64,000 nt of DNA from Paenibacillus sp. An7 (GTDB lineage: Bacteria > Bacillota > Bacilli > Paenibacillales > Paenibacillaceae). The stretch covers positions 159,133-223,132 of the forward strand of contig NZ_WTWX01000003.1 of assembly GCF_009870785.1 (NCBI RefSeq), given 5' to 3'. The notes under the pieces were generated by a model. The model did no database searches, was not told where the DNA came from, and saw only the letters and a program-made list of their open reading frames with translations. How positions within the stretch are numbered: the stretch's first letter is position 1; the number at the start of each line of letters is the position of its first letter. Position numbers and translations under genes: made by a program. Below are positions 35,003 through 43,310 of this stretch, piece after piece.

Positions 35003-36367
35003 ATGAACGTAAGCGAAATTGTAAATAAACAGAAACTTTACTATAGAACGGGCGCAACCCGGCGTTATGAAGCAAGAATACAGCAACTTGATTTACTGAA
35101 AGAGGCCATTCGGCGCAGAGAATCTGAAATCTTGGAAGCACTGAAGATTGATCTAAGCAAAGGCGAACAAGAAGCATATATGACCGAGATCGGTATTTTG
35201 TTTGAGGAAATTTCATTTGTATCTAAACGTTTGAAGCGGTGGATGAAGCCTCGAAAAGTAAAAACGGCAAAAACTCATATTGGCAGTAAGGGCTACATAG
35301 TCCCTGAGCCTTATGGCACCGTACTGATTATTGCACCCTGGAACTATCCATTTCAGCTTGCTATCTCTCCCCTGATCGGAGCAATTGCAGCCGGAAATAC
35401 GGCTGTCATTAAACCGTCGGAGTTGACACCGCATGTATCGGCTGTCATCACTTCGATAATCGGTGAAGTATTTGATCCTGCTTTTGTAACGGCTGTAGAG
35501 GGCGGTGTAGAGGCAAGCGAGATGCTGCTAGCTGAACCTTTTGATAAAATATTTTTCACAGGCAGTGTTGCCGTTGGTAAGGTAGTAATGAAAGCTGCGT
35601 CCGAGCGTCTGATTCCAGTGACGCTGGAGCTTGGCGGGAAAAGTCCATGTATCGTTCACCATGATGCCAATATGAAGCTTGCTGCAAAGCGTGTTGCTTT
35701 TGGAAAACTGACAAACAGCGGGCAAACATGTATCGCTCCTGATTATTTACTGGTTCATGAGAGTGTAAGAGATGCATTTGTCACGGAATATGAAAAAGCG
35801 ATCAAACAATTCTACGGTAAGGAACCACTGTTAAGTGATTATTACGGAAGAATTGTTTCTCCTAGACATTTTGAACGATTACAATCTTTTCTCACGAACG
35901 GTTCCATTGTTCTTGGGGGAGAGACAGACCCTGAATCGCTGAAAATAGCACCGACCTTGCTGGATGAAGTGTCCTGGGATAGTCCAATCATGCAGGAAGA
36001 AATATTCGGCCCCATTTTACCGATGATGACCTATAAGCACCTGGACGAAGTGATAGATGTAGTAAATGCTAGGCCAAAACCGCTCGCTTTGTATCTCTTT
36101 ACGGTCAATCAGTCTGTTCAAGACCGAATTGTTGAACAAATACCTTTTGGTGGAGGGTCTATTAATGATACACTTATGCATATAGCTACACCATATTTGC
36201 CATTTGGCGGCGTAGGGGAGAGCGGCATGGGCAATTATCACGGAGAGTACAGCTTCACTGCATTCTCACATATGAAAAGTATCCTTAAGCAAACCAATGC
36301 TTTTGATATTAAATTTCGTTATCCTTCCAAGACCGGGTCTGTTATGATGCGCCGGTTCATGAAGTAG
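35003..36367 (+). CDS. Aldehyde dehydrogenase (class 3 / YwdH-like)
   Basis: 454-residue NAD(P)-dependent aldehyde dehydrogenase. Visible: [20 protein letters not shown] (cofactor binding), ELGGKSP with the general base Glu, [11 protein letters not shown] with the nucleophile Cys (about residue 243), and the C-terminal [15 protein letters not shown]. The shorter length and the FFTGS loop fit class 3 / fatty aldehyde-type enzymes. The last 20 residues are hydrophilic, with no membrane anchor. AGGGGG lies about 12 bases before ATG. Single gene; detoxification of medium- or long-chain aldehydes is likely. Confidence 0.92.
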   Translation: MNVSEIVNKQKLYYRTGATRRYEARIQQLDLLKEAIRRRESEILEALKIDLSKGEQEAYMTEIGILFEEISFVSKRLKRWMKPRKVKTAKTHIGSKGYIVPEPYGTVLIIAPWNYPFQLAISPLIGAIAAGNTAVIKPSELTPHVSAVITSIIGEVFDPAFVTAVEGGVEASEMLLAEPFDKIFFTGSVAVGKVVMKAASERLIPVTLELGGKSPCIVHHDANMKLAAKRVAFGKLTNSGQTCIAPDYLLVHESVRDAFVTEYEKAIKQFYGKEPLLSDYYGRIVSPRHFERLQSFLTNGSIVLGGETDPESLKIAPTLLDEVSWDSPIMQEEIFGPILPMMTYKHLDEVIDVVNARPKPLALYLFTVNQSVQDRIVEQIPFGGGSINDTLMHIATPYLPFGGVGESGMGNYHGEYSFTAFSHMKSILKQTNAFDIKFRYPSKTGSVMMRRFMK

Positions 36368-36440
36368 AATAATTGCTTATCATGTTGCTTAAGGTAGACG
36401 AATATAAAATAGTTTGAAATAAAACCATGAGGTGAAAAAT

Positions 36441-38078
36441 TTGGTAGGTTTTGATAAGTTGGGCATTCTGCCCGAATGGAATGAAGCTCTGCGTTTGCAG
36501 GGAATTGCGGTACCGACACCGGTACAAGAAAAATCAATTCCGATTCTGCTCCAAGGATCGGATATTATTGCGGAGGCACAGACAGGAACAGGAAAAACGT
36601 TCGCTTTTATGCTGCCGATCCTGCAGCGTCTTAACGCGGAAGATCGTTCACCGCAAGCACTGATAGTTGCCCCTACAAGGGAGCTTGCTCTACAAATTAC
36701 AACTGAAGCGAAGAAGCTGACGGAATCAAGAGAAGATATCCGGGTTCTCGCGGTTTACGGTGGACAAGATGTGGAGAAACAATTGCACAAACTTAAAGGC
36801 GGAGCACAGATCATCATTGGTACGCCGGGAAGACTGCTAGATCATTTAGGCCGCGGAACGCTAGTGCTTGATAAAGTGAAAATGCTGGTTCTAGACGAAG
36901 CAGATCAAATGCTTCATATGGGATTCCTTAATGACGTAGAGATGCTCATTAAAGCACTCCCTTATAAACGTCAAACGATGCTGTTCTCCGCAACGATGCC
37001 TGCGGGTATTCGTAAACTGGCTCGTGCTTACATGAAAGAACCTGTTGATGTTAAAGTACAATCCAGCAATGTTATTCCTGTAAAACAAATCCGTCAGTTA
37101 GTGGTAGAAGTAACGGATCGTACGAAACAAGAAGCACTAATCGGGGCAATTGAGCAATATCGCCCATATCTCGGTATTATTTTCTGCCGTACGAAACGTC
37201 GTGCATCCGTTCTTAATGAGGCGCTGCAGGATCTTGGATATGCGAGTGACGAGCTGCATGGAGATCTCTCTCAAGCGAAGCGCGAGACGGTAATGAAAGC
37301 ATTTCGTAATGCCAAGCTGCAGCTTCTTGTCGCTACGGATGTAGCAGCTCGAGGTCTTGATGTGGAAGGCGTAACGCATGTATTTAACTACGATATTCCT
37401 CATGATGCGGAAAGTTATATTCACCGAATCGGAAGAACAGGCCGTGCGGGAGGCAAAGGGCTGGCAATCACATTTGCTGCTCAGAAAGACAAGCCGGAGA
37501 TTGCAAAGATTGAAGAAGGAACAGAGCAGCGTCTTGACCGTGCTGTATGGCAAAGCGGTATCGCCGGCGAGACGGGAACGATTGAGAAGCTGGCTCACGG
37601 TACAAGTTCATGGGGCAGCGGAGGCGAAACACGCAGAGTTCGTCCCGATGCGAAACGAGATGCCAGCCGTGCAGGCGGCGGGAGAAGCGGGGGCCGCAGC
37701 GGGTCACGCAAGAATGAGGATTCATCTAGTAATGGCCGAGGCAGAAGCCGCGGGCAGCAAGGTGCCTTCTATGATCTAGAGCGGGGCGAAAGCAAGCGCA
37801 GCGGCGAGTCTGTGCGCCAAGTTTCGGACAAACCGCGCAGTAGTGGACGCTCTGGAGGCAGTACGGGGCAGAAGAGAGCGGACAGCGATCGTCCATGGCG
37901 CGCTTCAGAAGGAGCAAGTGGTGCCGGCAGTAAATCACGTTCCAGCAGCGGCGGTTACAGCAGCGGAAGAAGCTCACAAAGCAGCAGTCGGAGCGGCTCA
38001 TCATCTCAAAGCAGAGATAACCGTCGTTCTTCGAGCAGCAGCGATCGTGGTCGCTCAAGCGGACGAAGAGGACGTTAA
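36441..38078 (+). CDS. DEAD-box ATP-dependent RNA helicase with long RS/RGG-rich tail
   Basis: About 545 residues. Helicase core 1-370 with Q motif, AQTGTGKT (I), PTRELA (Ia), GTPGR (Ib), VLDEADQM (II), SAT (III), TDVAARGLDVEGV (V) and HRIGRTGRAG (VI). The last 165 residues are low-complexity Ser/Arg/Gly (RSGGRSGSRKN), an RNA-binding, probably disordered tail far longer than in most bacilli. I start at TTG 36441, spaced for the AGGTGA site; the GTG at 36432 lies in that site. Likely ribosome assembly or cold adaptation (CshA/DeaD type). Confidence 0.9.
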   Translation: MVGFDKLGILPEWNEALRLQGIAVPTPVQEKSIPILLQGSDIIAEAQTGTGKTFAFMLPILQRLNAEDRSPQALIVAPTRELALQITTEAKKLTESREDIRVLAVYGGQDVEKQLHKLKGGAQIIIGTPGRLLDHLGRGTLVLDKVKMLVLDEADQMLHMGFLNDVEMLIKALPYKRQTMLFSATMPAGIRKLARAYMKEPVDVKVQSSNVIPVKQIRQLVVEVTDRTKQEALIGAIEQYRPYLGIIFCRTKRRASVLNEALQDLGYASDELHGDLSQAKRETVMKAFRNAKLQLLVATDVAARGLDVEGVTHVFNYDIPHDAESYIHRIGRTGRAGGKGLAITFAAQKDKPEIAKIEEGTEQRLDRAVWQSGIAGETGTIEKLAHGTSSWGSGGETRRVRPDAKRDASRAGGGRSGGRSGSRKNEDSSSNGRGRSRGQQGAFYDLERGESKRSGESVRQVSDKPRSSGRSGGSTGQKRADSDRPWRASEGASGAGSKSRSSSGGYSSGRSSQSSSRSGSSSQSRDNRRSSSSSDRGRSSGRRGR

Positions 38079-38133
38079 TTCGATAATAAGCGGTTCAAAG
38101 ATCAAAACACGCCTTTAAAAAGAGGGCGTGTTC

Positions 38134-38181
38134 AGACTGTAGACAAACTAGGCTACCCTAGTTTAGCCTACAGTCTTTTTT
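38134..38181 (+). terminator. Terminator of the helicase gene
   Basis: AGACTGTAG and CTACAGTCT outer arms with an AAACTAGG/CCTAGTTT inner stem, then T6. A smaller AACACGCC/GGCGTGTT hairpin precedes it at about 38106-38132. The 311-base gap here also holds the Fur-controlled promoter of the next gene. Confidence 0.9.
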
Positions 38182-38227
38182 ATGTGTTTATTAAGTGTAC
38201 CCGCAGTAGAAACTAACAAAGGATGAC

Positions 38228-38257
38228 TTGACAAGTGATAATGATTATCAGTATCTT
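38228..38257 (+). promoter_or_regulatory. Fur-box-containing promoter of the siderophore ABC gene
   Basis: TTGACA (38228-38233) is followed at once by a perfect Fur box TGATAAT-G-ATTATCA (38236-38250) that fills the spacer before a TATCTT -10 (38252-38257). Fur with iron bound here would block RNA polymerase, so the ABC/iron-sulfur operon is iron-repressed. Confidence 0.88.
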
Positions 38258-38389
38258 TAAATAGAATACAATAAATCATCATGCATTTTTCATTTGTTGT
38301 TCGTCTGAACTTCATATTACACATACATACATCATGTGATGTTAATTTTTCAGGGATATATTTTTCAATCAAGTGGAGGAGATGATTTT

Positions 38390-39244
38390 ATGTTTCGCCT
38401 GGAAACTGCAGGACTAAACATTGCTTATGAAAACCGTTTAATCGTTGATGATCTAAATATACAAATCCCTCAAGGCAAAATTACAGCACTTGTAGGTGCG
38501 AACGGCTCTGGGAAGTCTACCATTCTTAAAACAATGGCTCGTCTAATGCAGCCAAAAACAGGCCGAGTTTTGCTCGACGGAAAATCCATTCATAAGCAGT
38601 CCACTCGGGAAGTGGCGAAACAATTAGCAATTCTTCCGCAAAATCCAACTGCGCCGGAAGGTCTTACGGTAACTGAGCTTATATCTTATGGACGTTTTCC
38701 TTATCAGAAAGGCTTTGGCTCACTGCAAGCAGAGGATAAGAAGATGATTGAATGGGCCATTGAGTCTACTCGTCTTCAGGAGTTTCACGACCGTCCTATC
38801 GATCAGTTGTCAGGTGGCCAACGTCAGCGTGCCTGGATTGCTATGGCACTGGCTCAAGACACAGATATTCTTTTTCTGGATGAACCGACCACCTTCCTTG
38901 ACATGGCCCATCAGCTTGAAGTGCTGCAGTTACTTGAGGAACTGAATGTTACGGCAAAACGCACGATCGTCATGGTTGTTCATGATCTGAATCATGCATC
39001 CCGTTATGCACATCATATGATTGCAATCAAGCAGGGGAAGGCCGCTGCAACAGGAACCCCAAAGGAAGTAATGACGCCAGATGTACTGAGAGAAGTATTC
39101 GGGATTGAGGCTGACATTGTAACAGATCCTCGGACAGGAGTTCCGCTCTGTCTGCCATATGCCCTTGCAGGTAAGGAGAACAGCGGAATGATCGGTGTGG
39201 AAAGTTCAATAGAGTCCCAAGTACGACAGGTTGCTGGTGTTTAG
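38390..39244 (+). CDS. Ferric-siderophore ABC transporter ATP-binding protein (FecE/FhuC/YusV type)
   Basis: 284-residue ATPase: Walker A GANGSGKST, Q-loop LPQNPTAPEGL, signature LSGGQRQRAWIAMAL, Walker B DILFLDEPTTFLD and H-loop VVHDLNHA, all intact. SYGRFPYQKG is typical of iron-siderophore importers. ATG 38390 has GGAGGAG eight bases upstream; the frame is open from 38336. There are no permease genes adjacent, so like B. subtilis YusV it may energise several uptake systems located elsewhere. A perfect Fur box controls it. Confidence 0.92.
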   Translation: MFRLETAGLNIAYENRLIVDDLNIQIPQGKITALVGANGSGKSTILKTMARLMQPKTGRVLLDGKSIHKQSTREVAKQLAILPQNPTAPEGLTVTELISYGRFPYQKGFGSLQAEDKKMIEWAIESTRLQEFHDRPIDQLSGGQRQRAWIAMALAQDTDILFLDEPTTFLDMAHQLEVLQLLEELNVTAKRTIVMVVHDLNHASRYAHHMIAIKQGKAAATGTPKEVMTPDVLREVFGIEADIVTDPRTGVPLCLPYALAGKENSGMIGVESSIESQVRQVAGV

Positions 39245-39298
39245 ATTTAATAAATAGATTAATTTGAATCGTCTAAAGCAGAAAGTGGGGAGAAGAAG

Positions 39299-40102
39299 AT
39301 GGCGCTAGATTATGCTGTACTTGCTCAATACGGGGGAATTCACACAAAGCCTTCCTCTGAATCGGTAAGAGACATTAGCTTACTTGAGCTGATTCGTCCG
39401 GAATATGGTAAACCATGGCTTGAGATTTATCAGCGCCATCTTCAGGCAGAGACGATAGGAGTAGCTGCGGTGTATGTCATGCATACGGTTCGTGGTTTGC
39501 TTGCAGCTGCTCATTATATGATATCGAAGTGCGGTACCTATGTGGATCTATCCCTCACGAACCTAAGTATACAGTTGTCACCCCATGCTTCGGGTGCGCC
39601 GCAGTTATCTTTTGTGCTCCACAAGATAGATGAACGTAAACTTGTGAACCACGCCGACGCAGCTGAACGTAGACAGATGCTGGAGCAGTTCTATGTTAGA
39701 ACGCTTGCTCCAATTATAGAGGGATTGGCTGCGGCGGGCAGAGTACCTGTTTTAGCGTTATGGAAGCAGTTACCGGGTGTCCTCATATATTATGTTGATC
39801 TATTTAAGGGAGGACTCTCCTGCGGGGAGCAGGATCTTGCAGAGTATTTGACAGCAGACTTAGAGTCCGTGCAAAGTTTTAGTTCTGATATATTTAATTT
39901 GAGAAAGAATCCATTTGATCTGGAGCCTGTATATATAGAGAATCCGCTAAATGCAGAAGAACCGTTTCGAATGAAGGATGCCTGCTGCGAGTTCTACCGA
40001 GTATCGGATGGGAAGAATCGCAAATGTTTTACATGCCCTAGAATGACAGCTGAGGAACGGAACGCTAGGGCAGAGGAAATGCGGGGTACAGTAACCATCT
40101 AA
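39299..40102 (+). CDS. FhuF-like (2Fe-2S) siderophore-iron reductase/IucA-C-like protein
   Basis: 267 residues. The C-terminus carries a cysteine cluster CC-x12-C-x2-C (CCEFYRVSDGKNRKCFTC), like the CC-x10-C-x2-C iron-sulfur motif of FhuF ferric-siderophore reductases but with two more residues. The body (DLSLTNLSIQL, LHKIDERKLVNH) fits the ferric reductase FhuF-like/IucA-IucC-related fold. It probably reduces and releases iron from imported siderophores. It lies 54 bases after the ATPase gene and shares its Fur-controlled promoter. GGGGAGAAG precedes the ATG. Moderately sure of the role. Confidence 0.78.
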   Translation: MALDYAVLAQYGGIHTKPSSESVRDISLLELIRPEYGKPWLEIYQRHLQAETIGVAAVYVMHTVRGLLAAAHYMISKCGTYVDLSLTNLSIQLSPHASGAPQLSFVLHKIDERKLVNHADAAERRQMLEQFYVRTLAPIIEGLAAAGRVPVLALWKQLPGVLIYYVDLFKGGLSCGEQDLAEYLTADLESVQSFSSDIFNLRKNPFDLEPVYIENPLNAEEPFRMKDACCEFYRVSDGKNRKCFTCPRMTAEERNARAEEMRGTVTI

Positions 40103-40150
40103 CGATGCACTCATGATAGATTTAACAATTACATTCTAAATAAAATATAG

Positions 40151-40190
40151 AAAAGAGGCAGATAAGTTGATATCTGCCTCTTTTATTTTT
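40151..40190. terminator. Terminator after the siderophore operon
   Basis: AAAAGAGGCAGATA and its perfect complement (14 bp) around a six-base loop, with T-runs on both sides. It serves the convergent acetyltransferase fragment as well. Confidence 0.9.
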
Positions 40191-40533
40191 AACGTAGAGC
40201 CGTTTCATATTCGCTTAACGTCATACCGTAATAGACGACATCTTCGTATTCTTCCCACTTCTTGATATGTTGTACAAGCTTTCCTTCATAATTCATACCA
40301 TTCTTCTGCATAACCGCGGATGAAGCAGGATTTCGTGCTAAGGCAGCAGCCCAGATTCGGTTTAGCTTCAGCTCATTAAATCCATACTCCATCATACGCT
40401 GTACCGCCTCAGTAGCGTAGCCGTGTCCCCAATAAGGCTTGCCGATCCAGTAAGCGAGTTCCGCTCTGTTATAGTCGCTGACAATATGCATTCCTGCACA
40501 GCCGAGGAATTCATTCGTCAATATTTGGAAGAT
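40189..40533 (-). pseudogene. GNAT acetyltransferase, 5-prime-truncated fragment
   Basis: About 115 codons encode the C-terminal two thirds of a RimJ/RimL-type GNAT enzyme: LAYWIGKPYWGHGYATEAVQ holds the acetyl-CoA pyrophosphate loop (GHGYATEA), and LARNPASSAVMQKNGM is motif B. The frame continues naturally upstream of the TTG at 40521 as IFQI, then meets TGA at 40534-40536; no ATG or ribosome site exists and the N-terminal 60-70 residues are missing. I read it as a truncated pseudogene. Confidence 0.7.
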
Positions 40534-40627
40534 TCAAGCTAAATCATGAGTTGTTTTATTTTGGGCATAGTAAGTGAACTGGATTTTGCAGATATTTCGA
40601 GCTTATTGACTGGAGGCTTTTTTAGAA

Positions 40628-42277
40628 ATGATAGAACTTGATCTGTTGTTCATCAATGCAAATGTGCTGACCTTAGATGGTGATAACAATAAAGCAGGGG
40701 CGATTGGTGTAAAGAACGGTAAAATCAGCGCCTTGTGGAAAGAGAAGAATCCTGCACGGGAAGAAATCACACTCACTGACGACAATGCGGTTATTGATCT
40801 TCAAGGGAAAACGGTACTTCCCGGGTTTATTGAAACACACAATCACTTAATCAGTGCTATTATGCTGAAACGATTCATTGATTGCAAAAGCCCGCTGAAT
40901 CAAACGATTGCTGATATTCAGAAGCGAATTTCTGAAAAGGCATCTGAAGTTGGAAAAGATACCTGGATTGTAGGTTTCGGGTATGACGATACATCTTTAC
41001 TCGATATGAAGCATCCCACAAAAGCAGATCTCGACGCAGCTGCCCCGGACCATCCGGTTGTGGTATATCACATCTCGGGACATCTATGTGTGGCGAACTC
41101 AGTGGCTTTATCTATAGCAGGTATTAGTGATTCCATGCAGGATCCAACGGGAGGTCGCCTCGGGAGGGATGACAGCGGACAATTAAATGGCATTCTCTAT
41201 GAAGGGGCGACAATGCTTGTTGGCTCTCACCTGCCGGGACCCAGTGAAGAAGAAGTTCTCTCCCTGCTTCGAGATGAGGCTAATACTTATGCTGCTCAGG
41301 GAATTACAACATCTACGGATGCCAAAATGGGTATAAGTATGGATATAGATGATATTGATTTATGTATGAAAGCAATTGAAAAAGAAGCCATTCCCTTTCG
41401 CATGAAGCTCATGATATCCAGTGATAAGCTGAACCAAGATGAAAAACTGAAATCCATGACAGCAGGCGAGGTCGATGCTTACCTCCGTGAACGATCGGGA
41501 GGCAGAGCTTCGCTCGACAGCGTGAAACTGTTTCAAGATGGATCAATTCAAGGACTGACTGGTGCACTTCGAGAGCCGTACTTTTGTGATACCGAGCGGT
41601 ATGGTGAACTCATTAAACCGCAAGAACAATTAAATAGAGAAGTGAAGGAATGGCATGATAAAGGATTCCGCATCGCAATCCATGGGAACGGAGATCGGGC
41701 CATTGGTTCCATATTAGAAGCATTTGAATATGCATTGACATCGAGTCCACGCAGTGACCATCGGCACCGGATCGAGCATGTTCAGACAGCTACCAAAGAA
41801 GATCTGGAGCGTATGCAAAAACTCGGGGTAGCAGGTTCCTTTTTTATCAATCACGTTTATTACTGGGGAGATCGGCACGAGAAGCTGTTTCTTGGACCGC
41901 AGCGTGCGGCTCGAATTAGTCCGCTTGCAGAGGCAAAGGAGCTTAAGCTTCTGTTCACTCTTCATTCCGATTGCCCTGTAACTCCCATCTCGCCTTTATT
42001 TTTAGTATGGACCGCAGTGAATCGGGTAACCAGCAGCGGCAAAGTATTAGGTGCGGAGCAAAGAATTGATGCACTGACGGCTTTGCGAGCGATGACGAGT
42101 TATGGTGCAGAACTGAATTTTGAAGAAGCAGAGGCAGGAACGATTGAAAGCGGAAAAAGAGCAGACTTCGTCATTCTAGAGGAAGATCCGACCGAGGTGG
42201 AGCCGATTCGAATTAAAGACATTTCGATTTTCGCTACATTAAGGGACGGCAAATTCATCTATGGAAATGGTGTTTAG
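40628..42277 (+). CDS. Amidohydrolase family protein (YtcJ-like)
   Basis: 549-residue metal-dependent hydrolase of the amidohydrolase_3/YtcJ group. Metal motif HNH in FIETHNHLISA, VKLFQDGSIQGLTG, IHGNGDRAI and HRIEHVQ are the usual metal and active-site blocks, and LHSDCPVTP carries the final Asp. Substrates in this family range from cyclic amides to N-acyl compounds and cannot be told from sequence. ATG 40628 has GGAGG about 13 bases upstream. Single gene, no signal peptide, terminator downstream. Confidence 0.87.
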   Translation: MIELDLLFINANVLTLDGDNNKAGAIGVKNGKISALWKEKNPAREEITLTDDNAVIDLQGKTVLPGFIETHNHLISAIMLKRFIDCKSPLNQTIADIQKRISEKASEVGKDTWIVGFGYDDTSLLDMKHPTKADLDAAAPDHPVVVYHISGHLCVANSVALSIAGISDSMQDPTGGRLGRDDSGQLNGILYEGATMLVGSHLPGPSEEEVLSLLRDEANTYAAQGITTSTDAKMGISMDIDDIDLCMKAIEKEAIPFRMKLMISSDKLNQDEKLKSMTAGEVDAYLRERSGGRASLDSVKLFQDGSIQGLTGALREPYFCDTERYGELIKPQEQLNREVKEWHDKGFRIAIHGNGDRAIGSILEAFEYALTSSPRSDHRHRIEHVQTATKEDLERMQKLGVAGSFFINHVYYWGDRHEKLFLGPQRAARISPLAEAKELKLLFTLHSDCPVTPISPLFLVWTAVNRVTSSGKVLGAEQRIDALTALRAMTSYGAELNFEEAEAGTIESGKRADFVILEEDPTEVEPIRIKDISIFATLRDGKFIYGNGV

Positions 42278-42323
42278 CAGGACGGTGGGATGAGGTGAAC
42301 CCAGGTTCGTTCGATGAGTATTT

Positions 42324-42358
42324 TGGCCAAGGAAGTATCCTTGGTCTTTGTTTTTTTG
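42324..42358 (+). terminator. Terminator of the amidohydrolase gene
   Basis: GGCCAAGGA/TCCTTGGTC stem with an AGTA loop, then TTTGTTTTTTT. Confidence 0.85.
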
Positions 42359-42471
42359 TTATTGCAGGGAGTATGGAGTTACATAGAGAATTTTGAAGGG
42401 AAGGATAAAGGGTATAGTATAGAGTACTAGAAACACTAGAAACACATAGTAAGAAAAAGGAGGAATAAAAT

Positions 42472-42948
42472 ATGTCAATTTATTCGTATCAAGCAGTGAC
42501 ACCAACAAATCAGGAAGTCTCACTAGAGAAGTATAAAGGCGAGGTAGTCGTTATCGCTAATACAGCCAGTAAGTGTGGACTAACTCCGCAGTATGGGGAT
42601 TTACAAAAGATATATGATCGTTATAAAGACCAAGGGCTGGTCGTTCTTGCGTTCCCGTGCAATCAGTTTGGTGGACAAGAACCGGGTTCGAGTGAAGAAG
42701 CCGAAGAATTTTGCCAAATCAACTACGGTGTAAGTTTCCCCGTCTTTGCTAAGGTTGATGTAAACGGAAAGAATACACACCCTATCTTCCAATACCTAAA
42801 AGAGCAACAACCTGGAAGCGGAGAGAGCAGCGATATTCAGTGGAACTTTACGAAGTTTGTAGTAGATCGTAACGGGGAAGTTGTGGAGCGTTTTGAACCG
42901 AAACAATCTCCGGAAGAAATGACAGCACTTATTGAAAAGTTGCTATAA
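42472..42948 (+). CDS. Glutathione peroxidase-family thiol peroxidase (BsaA/GpxA)
   Basis: 158 residues, thioredoxin fold. The catalytic set Cys35 (NTASKCGLTPQ), Gln69 (FGGQEPG), Trp124 and Asn125 (IQWNFTKF) is intact, and the peroxidatic residue is Cys, not selenocysteine. A second Cys (FPCNQ) would allow thioredoxin or bacillithiol-type recycling. It reduces hydrogen or lipid peroxides. AAAGGAGG is 9 bases from ATG. Single-gene unit with a terminator. Confidence 0.92.
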   Translation: MSIYSYQAVTPTNQEVSLEKYKGEVVVIANTASKCGLTPQYGDLQKIYDRYKDQGLVVLAFPCNQFGGQEPGSSEEAEEFCQINYGVSFPVFAKVDVNGKNTHPIFQYLKEQQPGSGESSDIQWNFTKFVVDRNGEVVERFEPKQSPEEMTALIEKLL

Positions 42949-42996
42949 TAATTGCTTAGAGTTCATCAATGATTCCCTTGAAAATAAATATAGGAG

Positions 42997-43029
42997 AGCA
43001 TCATGGGTTAGTCCATGATGCTTTTTGGT
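42997..43029 (+). terminator. Terminator of the peroxidase gene
   Basis: AGCATCATGG and CCATGATGCT arms (10 bp), short loop, then TTTTGGTTT. The rest of the 362-base gap up to nox holds the nox promoter and two regulator sites. Confidence 0.85.
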
Positions 43030-43102
43030 TTACAACGACAACCTCTGCTTGAGATGAGTCTGCTGCTTCATCGTGACTTATTTAGGTTTTGCAAATTTGG
43101 GC

Positions 43103-43131
43103 TTGCAATGTGAAAAATGTCACATTATAAT
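43103..43131 (+). promoter_or_regulatory. nox promoter with Rex/Fnr-type box filling the spacer
   Basis: TTGCAA (43103-43108), 17 bases, TATAAT (43126-43131). The spacer is occupied by a perfect TGTGA-AAAATG-TCACA (43109-43124). A protein bound between -35 and -10 must repress, which fits Rex (NADH/NAD sensor) better than Fnr. Confidence 0.8.
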
Positions 43132-43146
43132 CAGGATATAAACATT

Positions 43147-43162
43147 AGTGAATTAAATCACA
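43147..43162. promoter_or_regulatory. Second Rex/Fnr-type box downstream of the nox start site
   Basis: AGTGA-ATTAAA-TCACA, one mismatch from TGTGA-N6-TCACA, just downstream of the predicted start point (about 43138). Its centre is 38 bases from that of the first box. A second repressor site is likely. Confidence 0.6.
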
Positions 43163-43310
43163 ATTCAAACCGATGCCTGAGGATCTATAGAAAATCGTCA
43201 GGCGGAATCGAACACCTATCCATGAATTTTTTATAGCTAGATTAGTGAAAGTTTTCACAAATAAAATTCGAAGTGATTTTAGATCAATTAACTTTAGGAG
43301 GAACTTTATT

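Noticed and set aside
40519..40627. Missing N-terminus of the acetyltransferase fragment in another frame
   Set aside because: I translated the upstream minus-strand DNA in the relevant frames and found no GNAT-like sequence before the stop at 40534-40536.
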